A stretch of DNA of 39,903 nt from Chara braunii (GCA_003427395.1 BFEA01000062.1:3502248-3542150); one strand, 5' to 3'; counted from the stretch's first letter, positions 19,389-30,099 are shown. A program made the numbers and translations. The notes: generated by a model not told the origin, from the sequence alone.

Positions 19389-20410
19389 CACCCCCAAAGA
19401 AAATCAGAAAAGGGGTAGGTACGCATAGAAACAAATCAGGAAAGGTAGGTACGCTCAGAATCTCAACTTGCACCCGTGGCATATGATTTAATAGATTCCC
19501 CAAAAAGTTTCAATTTATTCTTGGGGTGGGGTTGGTGGTGGTGGTGGTGGTGCTGGCCAGCAGAAGGTTGGGGGGAGAGGGAGAGAGGAGGTTGGTAAGG
19601 CATCGGGGGGGAAGGGCGGGGGGGGGGGATGGTGATCCACGTCAGACCCCAACACATAATTCTGCCAACCAGGATTTGGGTTCGTCCAACGCCGTCCCCC
19701 AAATAGACCACATGCTGGTCATTATAAGCATGCCTGAGTACGTGCACTTGTGTAGAGCGACTTTGGAGGCACTGCCACCACACTGACGAATTAGAAGCCC
19801 AGCTTCTCTTTATTTTTCTTTATTTTATTTTTTTTCCTTTTTTTCTCAATTTCTGCACGTCATTTCATGCTCCTCTTATTTCTGTGTATCATTCCAATTT
19901 TAACAGATGTCCCGAAGGACAGGGGCCGCAGTCCCACCTCTCCGACTTCTCCATTTCCGACCACACAGATTAATATTATGTAGATCAATCTACAGCGGGA
20001 AATGAAGACTCTGTCGTCCAAGTGGGGCCCAGCCCCTTTTTCCCAGCAATTTATGGGAAAAAGAAGACAAATGACAGCACCGCAGCGCCATTGAAAACCA
20101 CTAGACTCGTAGAAAATTAAAAACCACTGAAAACAAAGAAAAAAGATGGCGGTCCCACAGTCGCACACATCCTCGAGAAGTGACCTACAGTGTTAGGGTC
20201 TCGTTAGACTTATCCTTTCGCACTCTACTCCGAGGACGATGGCATCGTTTCATGTGTCCTTCAAAATCTTTATAAAAAAAGTCGAAGTTCAGAACCTTCA
20301 TCGCAAAAAAAAAAACAAAAAACAAAAAAGAAGAAGAGCTCAAGGTACGTCCTCCAGTTCAAGGACGACATACCCATGCACTTCATTAGATCGGAACATT
20401 TGAGGCCCCG
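19389..20410. other. Mostly unrecognised, with (GGT)n and G-runs
   Basis: GGTAGGTACGC repeats at 19414 and 19444. (GGT)n lies at 19530-19548 and a run of G at 19618-19628. No gene is supported in 19640-20410. Confidence 0.4.
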
Positions 20411-20580
20411 AGGCCAAGTCCCTCTTGCATCATTGAGTTCCCTCGATGCCTGAATCTGGACAGGTTTTCCGAGACGCGCGGTCAAGGAAAACACAATGCG
20501 ACATTCTGCACATCTCCACAAACTCGTCCAGATTCGGATGCTGAGGAAAGTCAACGCCACACCGATAGTGGGACTTGGAC
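20411..20580. mobile_element. MITE-B copy 2
   Basis: Left AAGTCCCTCTTGC...GATGCCTGAATCTGGAC and right GTCCAGATTCGGATGC...AGTGGGACTTGG are inverses. The interior is unrelated to copies 1, 3 and 4 except near the ends. Confidence 0.65.
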
Positions 20581-20735
20581 ATCAAAACACAATTCTACCC
20601 GGAGTACGGGGAGCATTACTCAGCTTCGAATACAGCCCATCAGGTACCAATCTAACACTCCATCTTTGCTCACCTCATAGTCGCAATCCAGTCCCCATCG
20701 AGGTCCTCGGTCTAACGACAATACCTTTTTGTTTC

Positions 20736-20915
20736 TTAAACCACCAGTACTTCGCCCATACATCCGCCACAGGGCCCTCCCCTAGACTCTCAGACGCCGG
20801 TGGTGCACTCCGGGCCGTTGATGCGATTTATCATCGGCCCAGAGGCCCCAAAAGTTCCAGGGCGTTAACGGCAACTCCCCGCGGCCGATGTATGGGCCAA
20901 GTACTGGTGGTTTGA
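20736..20915. mobile_element. TTAA-family MITE, 172-bp body
   Basis: The body 20740-20911 begins ACCACCAGTACTTCGCCCAT and ends GGGCCAAGTACTGGTGGT. The left flank is TTAA; the right is TTGA, one substitution away. Subterminal ACATC(C/G)GCC and GGCCGATGT also pair, so the ends are inverted repeats of about 30 bp. Confidence 0.82.
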
Positions 20916-21440
20916 CAGGAAAGTCCACGAGGTAGCAACCTATCTTGCAGAGGGCTCCAGTCTATTGGCAGGAAGACACACCTTCTGGAAGTATATGTCG
21001 CCTCAATTATTAAAAACATAACGATTCTTCCTTCTCAAACCAGGCAGTTCACACAAGCCAACGTAGTGCTCTTACCAGTGTACTATACGTACGAAGAGAG
21101 CACTTGGGTTTGGGCCTGGGCCGGTGGTGAAAATACCAGTCCCCTCTGAAATGGTGCAGTTACACTTCACGAGCCTTGGAAGGTCGCTACGCTCATGTGA
21201 ACTGGTGGTCTAACAAAAAGAAAGAAAGAAGGCTACACATGGTACCAGAGGGAAGGCCAGAAGGCACAAAACAAATGCAGAACATGAATAACGAACGAGG
21301 AAGCAACATAACAGTCATGACCGCATACAGAAATTGACGCATCAAATCATCTACTACACACCACATTCTAAAAAAGAAAAAAAAAAGAAAAAAAAAAGAT
21401 CAACGCTCAGCATTCACATCCGCATGCCCACATACACTGA
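20916..21440. other. Unrecognised spacer
   Basis: No gene or element identified. A-rich at 21370-21398. Confidence 0.4.
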
Positions 21441-21506
21441 CAAGCCTATGCCCATGAATGTGTGTGTGCTGTCCTATTCGCTGTACACTCAAAAAAAGCA
21501 TGACTG

Positions 21507-21545
21507 TGCCAGACTGTTTCGTCAGACTTTCACCGACTCACCAGG
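21507..21545 (-). mobile_element. Fragment of the hammerhead-bearing repeat
   Basis: The minus strand reads CTGGTGA, GTCGG...CTGAC and GAAACAGTC, matching stem II and the core of the 8.5 kb ribozyme with A6 changed to G. Stem I is replaced by a CA run. The changed invariant base and lost stem make cleavage unlikely. Confidence 0.65.
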
Positions 21546-21900
21546 TGTGTGAATGCGCATGGGTAATGTGCGTGTGTGTGTGCGTGTGTGTGCGTGTACG
21601 TGTGTGTGTGTGTGTGCGTACTCTCGACACCCTCATACTGACAAGCCCATGGGTATGTGTGCATGCGCGCGCGCACGTGTGTGTGTGTGTGTGTGTGTGT
21701 ACTCTCGACACCCTCATACACCGACAAGCCCATGCGTATGTGCTGGGTAATGTGTGCGTGTGCGTGTGTGTGCGTGTGTGTGCGTACTCTCGACACCCTC
21801 ATACTGACAAGCCCATGGGTATGTGTGCATGCGTGCGTGCACGTGTGTGTGTGTGTGTGTACTCTCGACACCCTCATACGCTGACAAGCCCATGCGCACA
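21546..21900 (+). repeat. Minisatellite with dimeric higher-order structure
   Basis: ACTCTCGACACCCTCATAC starts at 21620, 21701, 21786 and 21861. Units one and three read CTGACAAGCCCATGGGTATG; units two and four read GACAAGCCCATGCG after ACC or GCT. The alternation gives a dimer period near 160 bp. GT-rich tracts with CG interruptions separate the units. Confidence 0.85.
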
Positions 21901-21969
21901 AATGAGAAGGATGAGACAGATTTTCCACGGCCACAGTATTCGAGTGCAAGAGTTTGCATGGCATTGGGT

Positions 21970-22085
21970 GGGGATGGTGTGTTTCGTTAATCCAGATCCG
22001 TCTGGATTCAAACTCTGGTCTTCATTTCAACAGTCCATGGTGTACCAGCTGACCTGGCCCCATTGGTATATATGTACCCATACAC
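21970..22085 (-). mobile_element. SINE copy, minus strand
   Basis: On the minus strand it reads GGCCAGGTCAGCTGGTACACC, then GACTGTTGAAATGAAGACC, then GAGTTTGAATCCAG (B box). This is the order seen at 18950. The head is complete and the tail is not identified. Confidence 0.6.
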
Positions 22086-22124
22086 ATAATATATAGATAT
22101 ATTCAAAGAGGACTGTTGAAAGAC

Positions 22125-22182
22125 AACCGCCCTGTGAACCTTATTAGGGAGAAAGGCAGAAGCCGACAACAAACGAAGGGCT
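22125..22182 (-). mobile_element. Fragment of the hammerhead element's loop region
   Basis: GACAACAAACGAAGGGCTGCGAC and the preceding GGGAGAAAGGCAGAAG match the reverse complement of the 8531-8580 loop. It lies 600 bp from the related fragment at 21507, with the minisatellite and a SINE between. Confidence 0.5.
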
Positions 22183-22314
22183 GCGACGGAACGTCCCCCG
22201 AGTTCCTTTACGTATTTAATCATTCTATTAGTAGACACTTGTATCATTCCTTCGTTTTGGACAACTTGAGAGGGCACACCGGTATCAACACAGGAAGGGG
22301 GGGAAGGAGGGGGA

Positions 22315-22472
22315 AGGTCCCTCAGGGTTCGATTGGATGCCTGAATCTGGACGTGTTTGTGGAGAAGTGCCTAAAATTGCGATTGATCTTCTTTTCTGCA
22401 CCTCTGCACGAAATGAAACACATCCAGATTCAGGCGCTTAATCCAATCCTCTTTGCTAGTGGGGACCTCACT
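22315..22472. mobile_element. MITE-B copy 3
   Basis: Left AGGTCCCTCAGGG...GATTGGATGCCTGAATCTGG and right CCAGATTCAGGCGCTTAATC...CTAGTGGGGACCT are inverses. Inner GTGGAGAAGTGC and GCACCTCTGC also pair, so the element can fold nearly end to end. Confidence 0.78.
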
Positions 22473-22473
22473 C

Positions 22474-22596
22474 CAGGTAGACAAAAGGTTCACATTGTCA
22501 TTGTCAGTCAACAGGCAATCCTTTATTCATTAAAAAAAACGGAAAAACAGGTAGACAAAAGGTTCACATTGTCATTCCACAGGCAATCCTTTATTC

Positions 22597-22640
<44 letters not shown>
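22474..22640 (+). repeat. 74-bp direct repeat ending in a long A-run
   Basis: CAGGTAGACAAAAGGTTCAC starts at 22474 and 22548. Each copy contains CAGGCAATCCTTTATTCATT and ends in A residues: short in the first, about 38 in the second (22602-22639). Tailing in both suggests tandem retroposition or slippage. Confidence 0.75.
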
Positions 22641-22641
<1 letters not shown>

Positions 22642-22811
22642 GAGGTTGACTATCACAGTTCTCTATCTTTTAGCCCCCGAATTTAAGTGCCTTCGATCAT
22701 AGTTGTATTCAGTTCAATTCTCAGTCCACATACAGAAATTTCCATTTGTTGTTCCGGGCCCAGCAACAACACACCAACCTCCAGCAATCCCAGCACCCCC
22801 ACACCTACTAG

Positions 22812-22935
22812 GGTCTCCCTCCACTACTCACCAATTGTGCAAAATAAGAAATTCAACGAATCTTCCGCTAGAATAAGGGACCGTACACCACATTTTTTGT
22901 GTTCTGTGCATGTGTTCAGAGTAGCGGCGAGGGGT
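22812..22935. mobile_element. Diverged MITE-C copy
   Basis: Left GTCTCCCTCCACTACTCACC and right AGAGTAGCGGCGAGGG are near inverses. Internal AACGAATCTTCCGCTAGAAT and TGTGTTCTGTGCATGTG align with the units at 12440 and 27796. Confidence 0.65.
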
Positions 22936-23221
22936 ACTTACAGTGCTCTACTTTATAGCCAATTCATCAAGGCCCCCTCAAGGGTATAGTCAACGAAGCA
23001 GGGCTCAAGGGCCCACATAAAAAAAAAGGCTTGTTAATCCGTTGGCCACAGTTCGGGTTCGCAGATGGAACGAGGGTCACCAATTTATTTGTTTATTTAT
23101 TTATTATTTTTATTTTTTTTAGGGTTAGCAAATTTAATCTATTGGGCTAAAGAAACTTCCATACAGTATGCGGAAGTGGTTCAAGTGGGAAAGGCATTGA
23201 TTGAAGTGTTTTTTTTTTGGT

Positions 23222-23328
23222 TGGTTGGTTGCTTGGTTGGGGGGGGGGGGGGGGGGGGAAAAAATTTTTTTTTTTTTTTTTTAAAAATAACCCCCCTTTT
23301 TTTTTTTTTTTTTTTTTTTTTTTGGGGT

Positions 23329-23362
<34 letters not shown>
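23222..23362. repeat. Extreme homopolymer block
   Basis: Successive pure runs of G, A, T, C, T and G (G near 23240-23258, T near 23266-23282 and 23297-23323, G near 23329-23361). Such stacked runs are unusual in genomic DNA and may be an assembly or polymerase artefact. Confidence 0.85.
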
Positions 23363-23424
23363 AGGAAATGCATTCAATTTCATATATTAAATATACAGCC
23401 CCTTTCATTTTATTTTATTTTTTT

Positions 23425-23955
23425 CTCCCTCTGTGCCAACAGTTTACCGGGGGGTTCTGTTTTGCACCATACACCATGCTACGGTTTCCTCCGGTCAGGT
23501 TCAGCATCTTAGTCGGGGCCATCACTACACGACCATGCTGTGCCTCTACTGCCAGCGGCGTGTCTCGAGTGTATTTTTTGGCTGTGATAAACCTTCTTTG
23601 TTTCGCTGGCTTGTGATTGGGTGTGAACCAACAGTCTGTAGGTGTGGGTGAGCGATAGTCTGCTTTGATTTTCGTCACACGTACCTTGAGGTACCTTGAG
23701 AGCAGCGTTTGGTGGTCCCCACCACCTCAGTGCGGTATCAGTTGTCCGGCAGTCGTTGATGCTCAACAACAACCAGGGTTAAGGTCGATTATTATCACTT
23801 ACAGTTTAATCAATTAAAGGATTCTGCAGACTGTTGAGGGTTCAGCCTCCTAACGAGTCCATAGGTGAAACTCCGACGAAACAGTCACAGCCCCTCGTTC
23901 GTTGTCCTCTTACCCCTCTGCCGATGGTTTCCCAGGCAGCTCTGTTTGATGATAT
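23425..23955 (+). mobile_element. Second copy of the hammerhead-bearing repeat, rearranged
   Basis: 23425-23470 resembles the loop region. 23645-23672 resembles the arm's outer end (GTGAGCGATAGTCTGCTTTG). 23774-23950 resembles the arm and loop of the 8.5 kb element. About 100 bp of unrelated sequence separates the outer end from GGTTAAGG, where the 8.5 kb copy has its TTAA target. No full inverted partner is present. Confidence 0.7.
23826..23886 (+). ncRNA. Decayed hammerhead ribozyme
   Basis: It aligns base for base with 8466-8525. Stem III GACTGT (23829-23834) with ACAGTC (23881-23886) is perfect over 6 bp, and stem I is GAGG / CCTC. The box is CTAACGA (23850-23856) instead of CTGATGA, so invariant G5 is lost. 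Stem II is reduced to GTC / GAC around a longer loop. Predicted inactive. Confidence 0.65.
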
Positions 23956-24316
23956 ATATGTGTATATCGATATATCGGGCAGTTCTCTACGACCATATAT
24001 ATATAAGCGCTGTTCAACATGGCATTGCACGTGCAGACGCCATACCTTGACTGCCAAGGTAGTGATAAAATCCGTCACGTGGGACAAGGTAAACCGCAAC
24101 ATTCACATTCTCGATATCACATCGAGACAAGGACAAACAGCACATAATATTCTCGTTCGCTATTGGCAAGACAAGGAAGACATCCTGTATGCAGGTCACA
24201 GCAGCTGAACAGAGTCCACAAACCCATCGACTTCAATCAATCGATCAAGAAATAAATATATCACTTCCTAAAACTATCGTTAGCTGACAAATTATTCTCC
24301 GTACGTCAGTAAATCG

Positions 24317-24446
24317 CACCAACTACACAGCACAGCATAACAACGAACTACCGTCTTCCCCCGAACATAACGCACCCTAAACACCAACTACACAGCACAC
24401 CATAACAACGAACTACCGTCTTCCCCCGAACATAACGCACCCTAAA
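24317..24446 (+). repeat. 65-bp tandem duplication
   Basis: Units 24317-24381 and 24382-24446 differ at one base (CACAGCATAAC versus CACACCATAAC). Each contains one terminus of MITE-D. Confidence 0.92.
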
Positions 24447-24524
24447 AATGAATGTATACAAGTTATATTTCCGATCAGATACAGCCAAAATGAGGGTGCG
24501 CTGTGTTCCAGAGGAAGACGGTAG
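24413..24524. mobile_element. MITE-D copy 1 (112 bp)
   Basis: Left CTACCGTCTTCCCCCGAACA...GCACCCT and right AGGGTGCGCTGTG...GGAAGACGGTAG are inverses over about 31 bp. No target duplication is evident. The left terminus is also present in the upstream 65-bp unit. Confidence 0.7.
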
Positions 24525-24529
24525 ACATG

Positions 24530-25085
24530 AAGCCATCAATTACCAAATAAATTAAATACACACTCCCAGTACTAAGACTTTTTTACTCGTTCAGGACGGA
24601 ATTGCGACCCTATGCATCCAGGCTCGCCAGTAAATGTGGTCAGATACATTTGAGACAACATTCCTGGTGTGAGACCGCCCAGTATGTTTCCAATATCAAA
24701 TCGAGGCCGGGGACCTCGCAATTCAACCCGAAGTAATCCCGGCAGCCTTAGCCGGTTTCGCTTACAGCCTGCAAGGCTGGGAAACATACTGCGTAACCAC
24801 TCTGCTGTTCTTCAAGCAATTTTAAAGCGAACCTATTCTATTCAAAATTATAGCACTTTTACTCACTGAGTATGAACCACAATGTCCATCAAAGCAGAAC
24901 GGTCCTGGATTTCAACATCCGTGGACACCTCGTTTTTTTTTTTTAATGCTGAAAGGGCGACTGCCTTGAGATATCATCATTGAACTGACCGGCCCCAGGT
25001 TGGTAATTCAGAATGATTTTATTCTGGTCATCTGCGGCCAGGTCCCACTGGCGTGTGTTGTTCATTCCCGACCGCCGCCCGTTAA
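24530..25085. other. Unrecognised, with a weak SINE-like block
   Basis: AGTATGTTTCC (24679) and GGAAACATACT (24779) are short inverses. GAACTGACCGGCCCCAGGTTGG near 24981 resembles a SINE head. No gene. Confidence 0.35.
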
Positions 25086-25117
25086 AAATAATAATAATAA
25101 TAATAATAATAATAATT
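25086..25117 (+). repeat. (AAT)n microsatellite
   Basis: About ten AAT units. Confidence 0.9.
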
Positions 25118-25868
25118 AAAAAAAAAAGCGTACAAATTACACGAGATTTCAAATCCTGACAAAAAAATTCTGACAAAAATTAAGTATAGTGATCGTGTTG
25201 ACCACCCGGGTACCGAAGTTTCAATTTTCTTACTCAGAAAAAAAGGAATAAAAAAATAACAATACAGAAAATTAACATGCGGGAATAGGCTTAGTAGGAA
25301 AAAGCTACATAATTAAAAAAAAAAAACATAAAACCACTAAACAATAAAGAATAAAAACTTAAATAAAGGGAAAACTGCGCCGCAGTCACGAAAACAGTTT
25401 AAAATTGCACTCCAGGCATTCGGCCTGAAAATGTCCAATGTATACAAACTAGCTTTCCAGTCAGGAGGGGGTGTTTTTTGTCCGGGGGAATTGCCTCAAG
25501 TGCAACTTCAACCTGCTTTTGTAGTTACCCCAAACAGAATACCAAGGGTTCAAAAAAATAATAATACGGGAAACCTCAACATAATCATAATTGAAAAACA
25601 TTACAGTATAATACACTAGGAATAGTCGAAGTACGAAAAGCCTTAAAATTTTCATAATTGGGAAAAAAAAAGGGGAAGCCTACATAACGTGCAAGTGTCC
25701 CTCCCAGGAGCTTTTCACTTCCCATATATAGTAATATCAGTGCAATGACTTGCTTCAATAGGTGTGCGTAATCGATATTTCGTTCCTACTTAGGTGTGTT
25801 CTAGTTTGGAAGCCCTACCATTTCCCGACGCCAACAATAATCCACGTACATCACTTTCGGAAACGAGG

Positions 25869-25904
<36 letters not shown>

Positions 25905-26435
25905 TCACAACATATTAATACATATATATTCCTAGAAACAAAAAAAAAAAAGCGGCCCCTGGTCCTGGAGGATTATCAAATTCACTGGAAAGCCTTCTAT
26001 ATATACCCGCGGCCCTCTGGTTATGGGTGAGATTAGGACGGTTGGATTTCTAACAAGGTTTGCCGGCAGAAGGATCAAACAAAAAAAGAAAAAAAGGTAA
26101 AGAGGAAAAGAAAAAAAGAAAAACACTGCGGAACTTCGGCAGCACCACAAATGTTCGGTACCTTGCGACAGATTTTGCCCTGGAGCATCTAACCGCAATC
26201 ACGGTCAAATTCATTCGCGTGCATCCTACCATGTGCATGCCCCTAATCAGCCCAGATATGTCTACCATCCTCAACTGAATTTGGCCTTGATTGCGGTTAG
26301 ATGCACAGGGAAAGTTCTGGCGTGAGCATGCCCCTAGGCAGGCAGGTCCGCAAGGGAAAGTCTGTCTAGGATATCCAACCCTAATCACGGAAATCGGATT
26401 CAACATCGGATTCACGCGCTTTCAACTCCCACTCA
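25118..26435. other. A/T-rich unrecognised segment with (TA)n
   Basis: (AT)n runs at 25869-25902. Scattered A-runs, no supported gene or element. Confidence 0.45.
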
Positions 26436-26610
26436 CCGGGGACGATAACCCACTAGCGCAGCGAATTGGATTAAGCCCCAGAATCTGGGCGTGTTTTACC
26501 CAGAGATACAGAAAAGCATTTCAATCTCGGTTTCCTGCACCTTTCCACGAACACATCCAGATTCAGGCGTTCAACCCAATCAATCCTTATCGCTGAAAGA
26601 ACCTCGCCCT
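26436..26610. mobile_element. MITE-B copy 4
   Basis: GAATTGGATTAAGCCCCAGA...TCTGGGCGTG at the left and CATCCAGATTCAGGCGTTCA...CCAATC at the right are inverses. Outer parts (GGGGACGATAACCC... and ...GAACCTC) are more diverged than in copies 1 and 3. Confidence 0.65.
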
Positions 26611-27084
26611 GACTATCAAATAAATTTTTCGAGAAGCGGCCGTCTCGTACCCTCAGAAAACGAAATAAACTCCATAACTACTTAAATTCCAAGATTAAAA
26701 AAAATAATAAAAATTTCCAAATTACCAAAAACCAAATCCACTTCACAACCAGCACCACCAGAGGTGCCCCGTTGTGAAGGGGGGGGGGGGGTGAGAAGGG
26801 GGAGATGATACAAAAGAAATCACCAGCTATCAAATCTTGAACACGAATGTGGTTGCTACGGGGTTTCCCGAAATACGACGATGATAACCGATGGCCTCAA
26901 AAGCCATCTTGCAGGACTCGCTAAGTAATTGAAAGTTCAGCTTATAGAAATATCCTTCGGGGAAAAAAAAAAAATCCATCTGAAGAAAGAAACAGCAAAA
27001 CAAAAAGACAACTATTACGCAGGTCAAAATTCCGTCAAATAGACCGGCTTTCAAATCCATCAGGGAAAAATAAAATCCAATTCA

Positions 27085-27720
27085 ACGGCCAGACACTCTG
27101 TAGACAAAATCGAGTTCACCGATATGAATCCAAATCAAAAACAAAACCAAAAATAGAATCCAAATTCACCGAATCAATTAACAAAAAGCTAATCTACTTC
27201 GCCTCAAAATCCAGTGCACCTAAAAAGCCACGTCACTAAAATCGAGTTCACCGATATGAATCCAAATTAAGAACAAAACCAAAAAAAAATCCAAATTCAC
27301 CGAATCAATTAGGAGTTCACCGATATGAATCCGAATTAAAAACAAAACCAGAAAAAGAATCCAAATTCACCGAATCAATTAAGAAAAAGCTAATCCACTT
27401 CGCCTCAAAATCCAGTGCAACGGCTAGACACTCGGTAGACAAAATCGAATTCACCGATATGAATCCAAAATTGAAAACAAAAAAAAAAGAATCCAAATTC
27501 ACCAAATCAGTGAAGAAAAAAGCTAATCCACTTCGCCTCAAAATCCAGTGCACCTAAAAAGCCACGTCACCAACGGCTAGACACTCGGTAGACAATCCAA
27601 TTCACCGATATGAAACCAATAAAAAGAAAAAAAACAGAGAATCCAAATTCACCGAATCAATTGAGAAAAAGCTGATCCACTTCAGATTAAAAATCCAGTG
27701 CACTTAAAAAGCCACGTCAC
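27085..27720 (+). repeat. Decayed tandem array, four to five units
   Basis: TTCACCGATATGAATCC recurs at about 27116, 27247, 27316, 27459 and 27602. Accompanying blocks are GACACTCGGTAGACAA, CCACTTCGCCTCAAAATCC and AAAAGCCACGTCACC. Unit length varies from about 70 to 150 bp through internal deletions. Confidence 0.8.
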
Positions 27721-27795
27721 CCAAAAATCATTTTCACCTAATATCAATTCCAATTCACCGACATCAACTACAATTCTCCGGACATCAAATTCACC

Positions 27796-27921
27796 GGCTA
27801 TGTGCCTCGCTGCACTACTCTCGAAATGTGCAAAACGAGAGTGAATCTTCCGTTTGAATATGGAAAGATGCACGGCCATTATTTTTGTCTTTTGTGCATG
27901 TCGAGAGTAGTGCAGCGAGGC
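27796..27921. mobile_element. MITE-C single unit (126 bp)
   Basis: Left GTGCCTCGCTGCACTACTCT and right GAGAGTAGTGCAGCGAGGCC are inverses. The interior GTGAATCTTCCGTTTGAATA and TTTTGTCTTTTGTGCATGTC match the units at 12440-12736. No target duplication is evident. Confidence 0.82.
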
Positions 27922-28074
27922 CCTATCATACCGAATGTATAATGTTCCAAACCCTTGAGAAAACAAAAAAAAAAGTGACATATTGATCTCTTCACAGATT
28001 GTCAACGACATCAACTTCGAGACGGCCGTACTTTTTTTTAATTAAAAAAAAAGTGGCCTGCCGCATTCACTACG

Positions 28075-28114
28075 AGTCCCAGGCCCAGTCCCAGGCCTGG
28101 TCCCAGGCTCAGGA
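28075..28114 (+). repeat. 12-13-bp tandem repeat, three copies
   Basis: GTCCCAGGCC(C/T)(A/G) units. Confidence 0.8.
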
Positions 28115-28186
28115 CCGAATAGAAAACCCGAATAGAAAACCGCTAACCCCGTATACCGGTAAAAGCACTGCTTACGTTCATGTGAA

Positions 28187-28296
28187 CTATCGTCTTCACC
28201 TGAGTAAAACGCCCGGGCATTATCACTGCATCTGGTCTGAAAAGTGCCCCAAATACAGCTACAATGACCAGCGTCCTACTTGGGTGAAGACGGTAG
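28187..28296. mobile_element. MITE-D copy 2 (110 bp)
   Basis: Left CTATCGTCTTCACCTGAGTA and right CTTGGGTGAAGACGGTAG are inverses, matching the termini at 24413-24524 in sequence and element length. The interiors are unrelated. A 164-codon frame crossing this element (27999-28493) is probably fortuitous. Confidence 0.7.
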
Positions 28297-28489
28297 TGGT
28301 TCAATGCTCATCATACCTTGCACATCGCGGACAGGCCTACCTTTCAAAATCGCTGACGATGCGAGCAGTCGCGGAAGCAGCAGCCGACAAACGAGTTGAA
28401 TCAGCTGGATTAATGAACCTGTACGCGTTGACGACTGCATACCGAACACCTCCACCTTCCGACACAAGCCACGAACAAGTTATATCCTG

Positions 28490-29420
28490 TTGAAGCTATA
28501 AAAAACAACTCCATTATCAAGAGAGCAACGTATTCACACTAATTCCGTTAAGGTCCACAGTTTTCACAAAACACAAACTGTAATCAAACTCGAATCCTGC
28601 AACACGCTTTCACACTCTCATTCTATTATTCGAATGACCTACGAATCAATCAGGATTCAGGTCCACAATTTTCACAAAAACAAACTGTAATCCAACCCAA
28701 ATACTGCGTTCCGTCTCCAACGCATAACACTCCCAGACGGGCCAACACTGCGTGCCTCCTAGATGTTTCCGCCGGGCCAGCGGCACGGGTTCCGTGCCCC
28801 CCGTGATCACCAAATGAAATTAAATAGGCCGGCGCCTCGCGGCGGTAACAGTCAACGCTGGGCCCGTCCATTTACATTCATTTCACTTGGAGTCATCCAT
28901 TCCATCCGGTATGGTTCTGTTCAACAACACGGAGGCACGACGATCGATCGATGATACATCTACAAAACCAATTCCAACATGTTCACAAAAACAATGCAAT
29001 CACACTTGAATCCTGCAGCAGCTACAGAATCCATTCCACCATTTAAAACAAACGCAAGGAAACAGCTCCACCCTTTTCGAAAGCGCAACGTATTCACACC
29101 CCAATTCTTTTATTAGACGAGCTAGGAATCAATTCCATCATATTCACAAAAACAAATTGAATGTAATCACACACTCCAATCCTGCAACAGCTGCAAAACC
29201 ATTCCACCATTTTCGACAAGAGATAAGAAACCACTTTTCTCAAAAGAATAACGTATTCGGCGATTCGCACTCCAATTTTGTAATTAAAAGGGCGAAGAAT
29301 CAATTCCACAAAAAAATTCACAAAAGCAATGTTATCACACTCAAATCCTTCTCACAGCTAGAAAAAAAAAATTCTCAAAAAAGACGAACAGCACAATGTA
29401 TTCCAGAATACAATACAAAT
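28490..29420 (+). repeat. Decayed tandem array, about six units
   Basis: Blocks GCAACGTATTCACAC, CAATTCCA..ATTCACAAAAACAA and AATCCTGCAACAGC recur in the same order at irregular spacings of about 120-170 bp. It is A/C-rich on plus, with no coding potential. Confidence 0.7.
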
Positions 29421-29914
29421 TTCCAACTAACGATACCACGCTCCTCACTGAACTCCTCTCATATTCGTCTCCCGTGATTCGCCATTCATGTTCTCTTCCC
29501 TGTTCCATTCATTCTCTCCGTGGTCAAATTGACAACGGGAAAAATTCCATTTGCAAATAATTCGCAAATCTCTCAAGGTAGTGAACTTCCATTTACATTC
29601 AATTTCCACCCTCCATCCATTCGCAAATAATCCACACTCGCACATGCTCACAAACGCAACAGCTGGGAGTACATCTATATTATATGTATAGCTCCTTTCT
29701 CTGTAGACGAGCAGATCTTCCCTCATCCATTACCAGGGTCGCTCTGCAATAACACAAGCAATAACACCGCCCCCCCCCGCCATCATCAAGACCGACATGA
29801 CAGCCAAATTGATTATCTGCTGCCGATTCCAAAGGCAGCAATTACAAATTGAATGCAATTCTTCCCGAAGACGACAAAAAGTACATCTCGACGGAGAGAA
29901 ACTCCCCATACCCC

Positions 29915-29916
<2 letters not shown>
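29421..29916. other. Unrecognised segment
   Basis: Small repeats of CATTCGCAAATAATCC type near 29550-29630. No supported gene. Confidence 0.35.
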
Positions 29917-29975
<59 letters not shown>

Positions 29976-29978
29976 TCT
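29917..29978 (+). repeat. (CT)n microsatellite
   Basis: About 26 CT units with one CA interruption. Confidence 0.95.
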
Positions 29979-30099
29979 TACAACATTTAGAATAAAAACT
30001 GAGAAAGACCGGCTGAACAAAGGTGAGTCGGCCATGGTAATCGAGCACGGACAAAAAGTAGGATCGTTCTTCTGGTTGCCCGTTCTATCTTACCTCAAC

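Noticed and set aside
21458-22096. 212-codon open frame rich in Cys and Val
   Set aside because: It is produced by GT minisatellite units; it changes character at each unit boundary and has no domain.
22116-22649. 177-codon plus-strand gene
   Set aside because: It runs through a ribozyme-repeat fragment, MITE-B, a direct repeat and a poly(A) run.
27999-28493. 164-codon plus-strand gene
   Set aside because: The frame crosses a short tandem repeat and a MITE; no recognisable domain.
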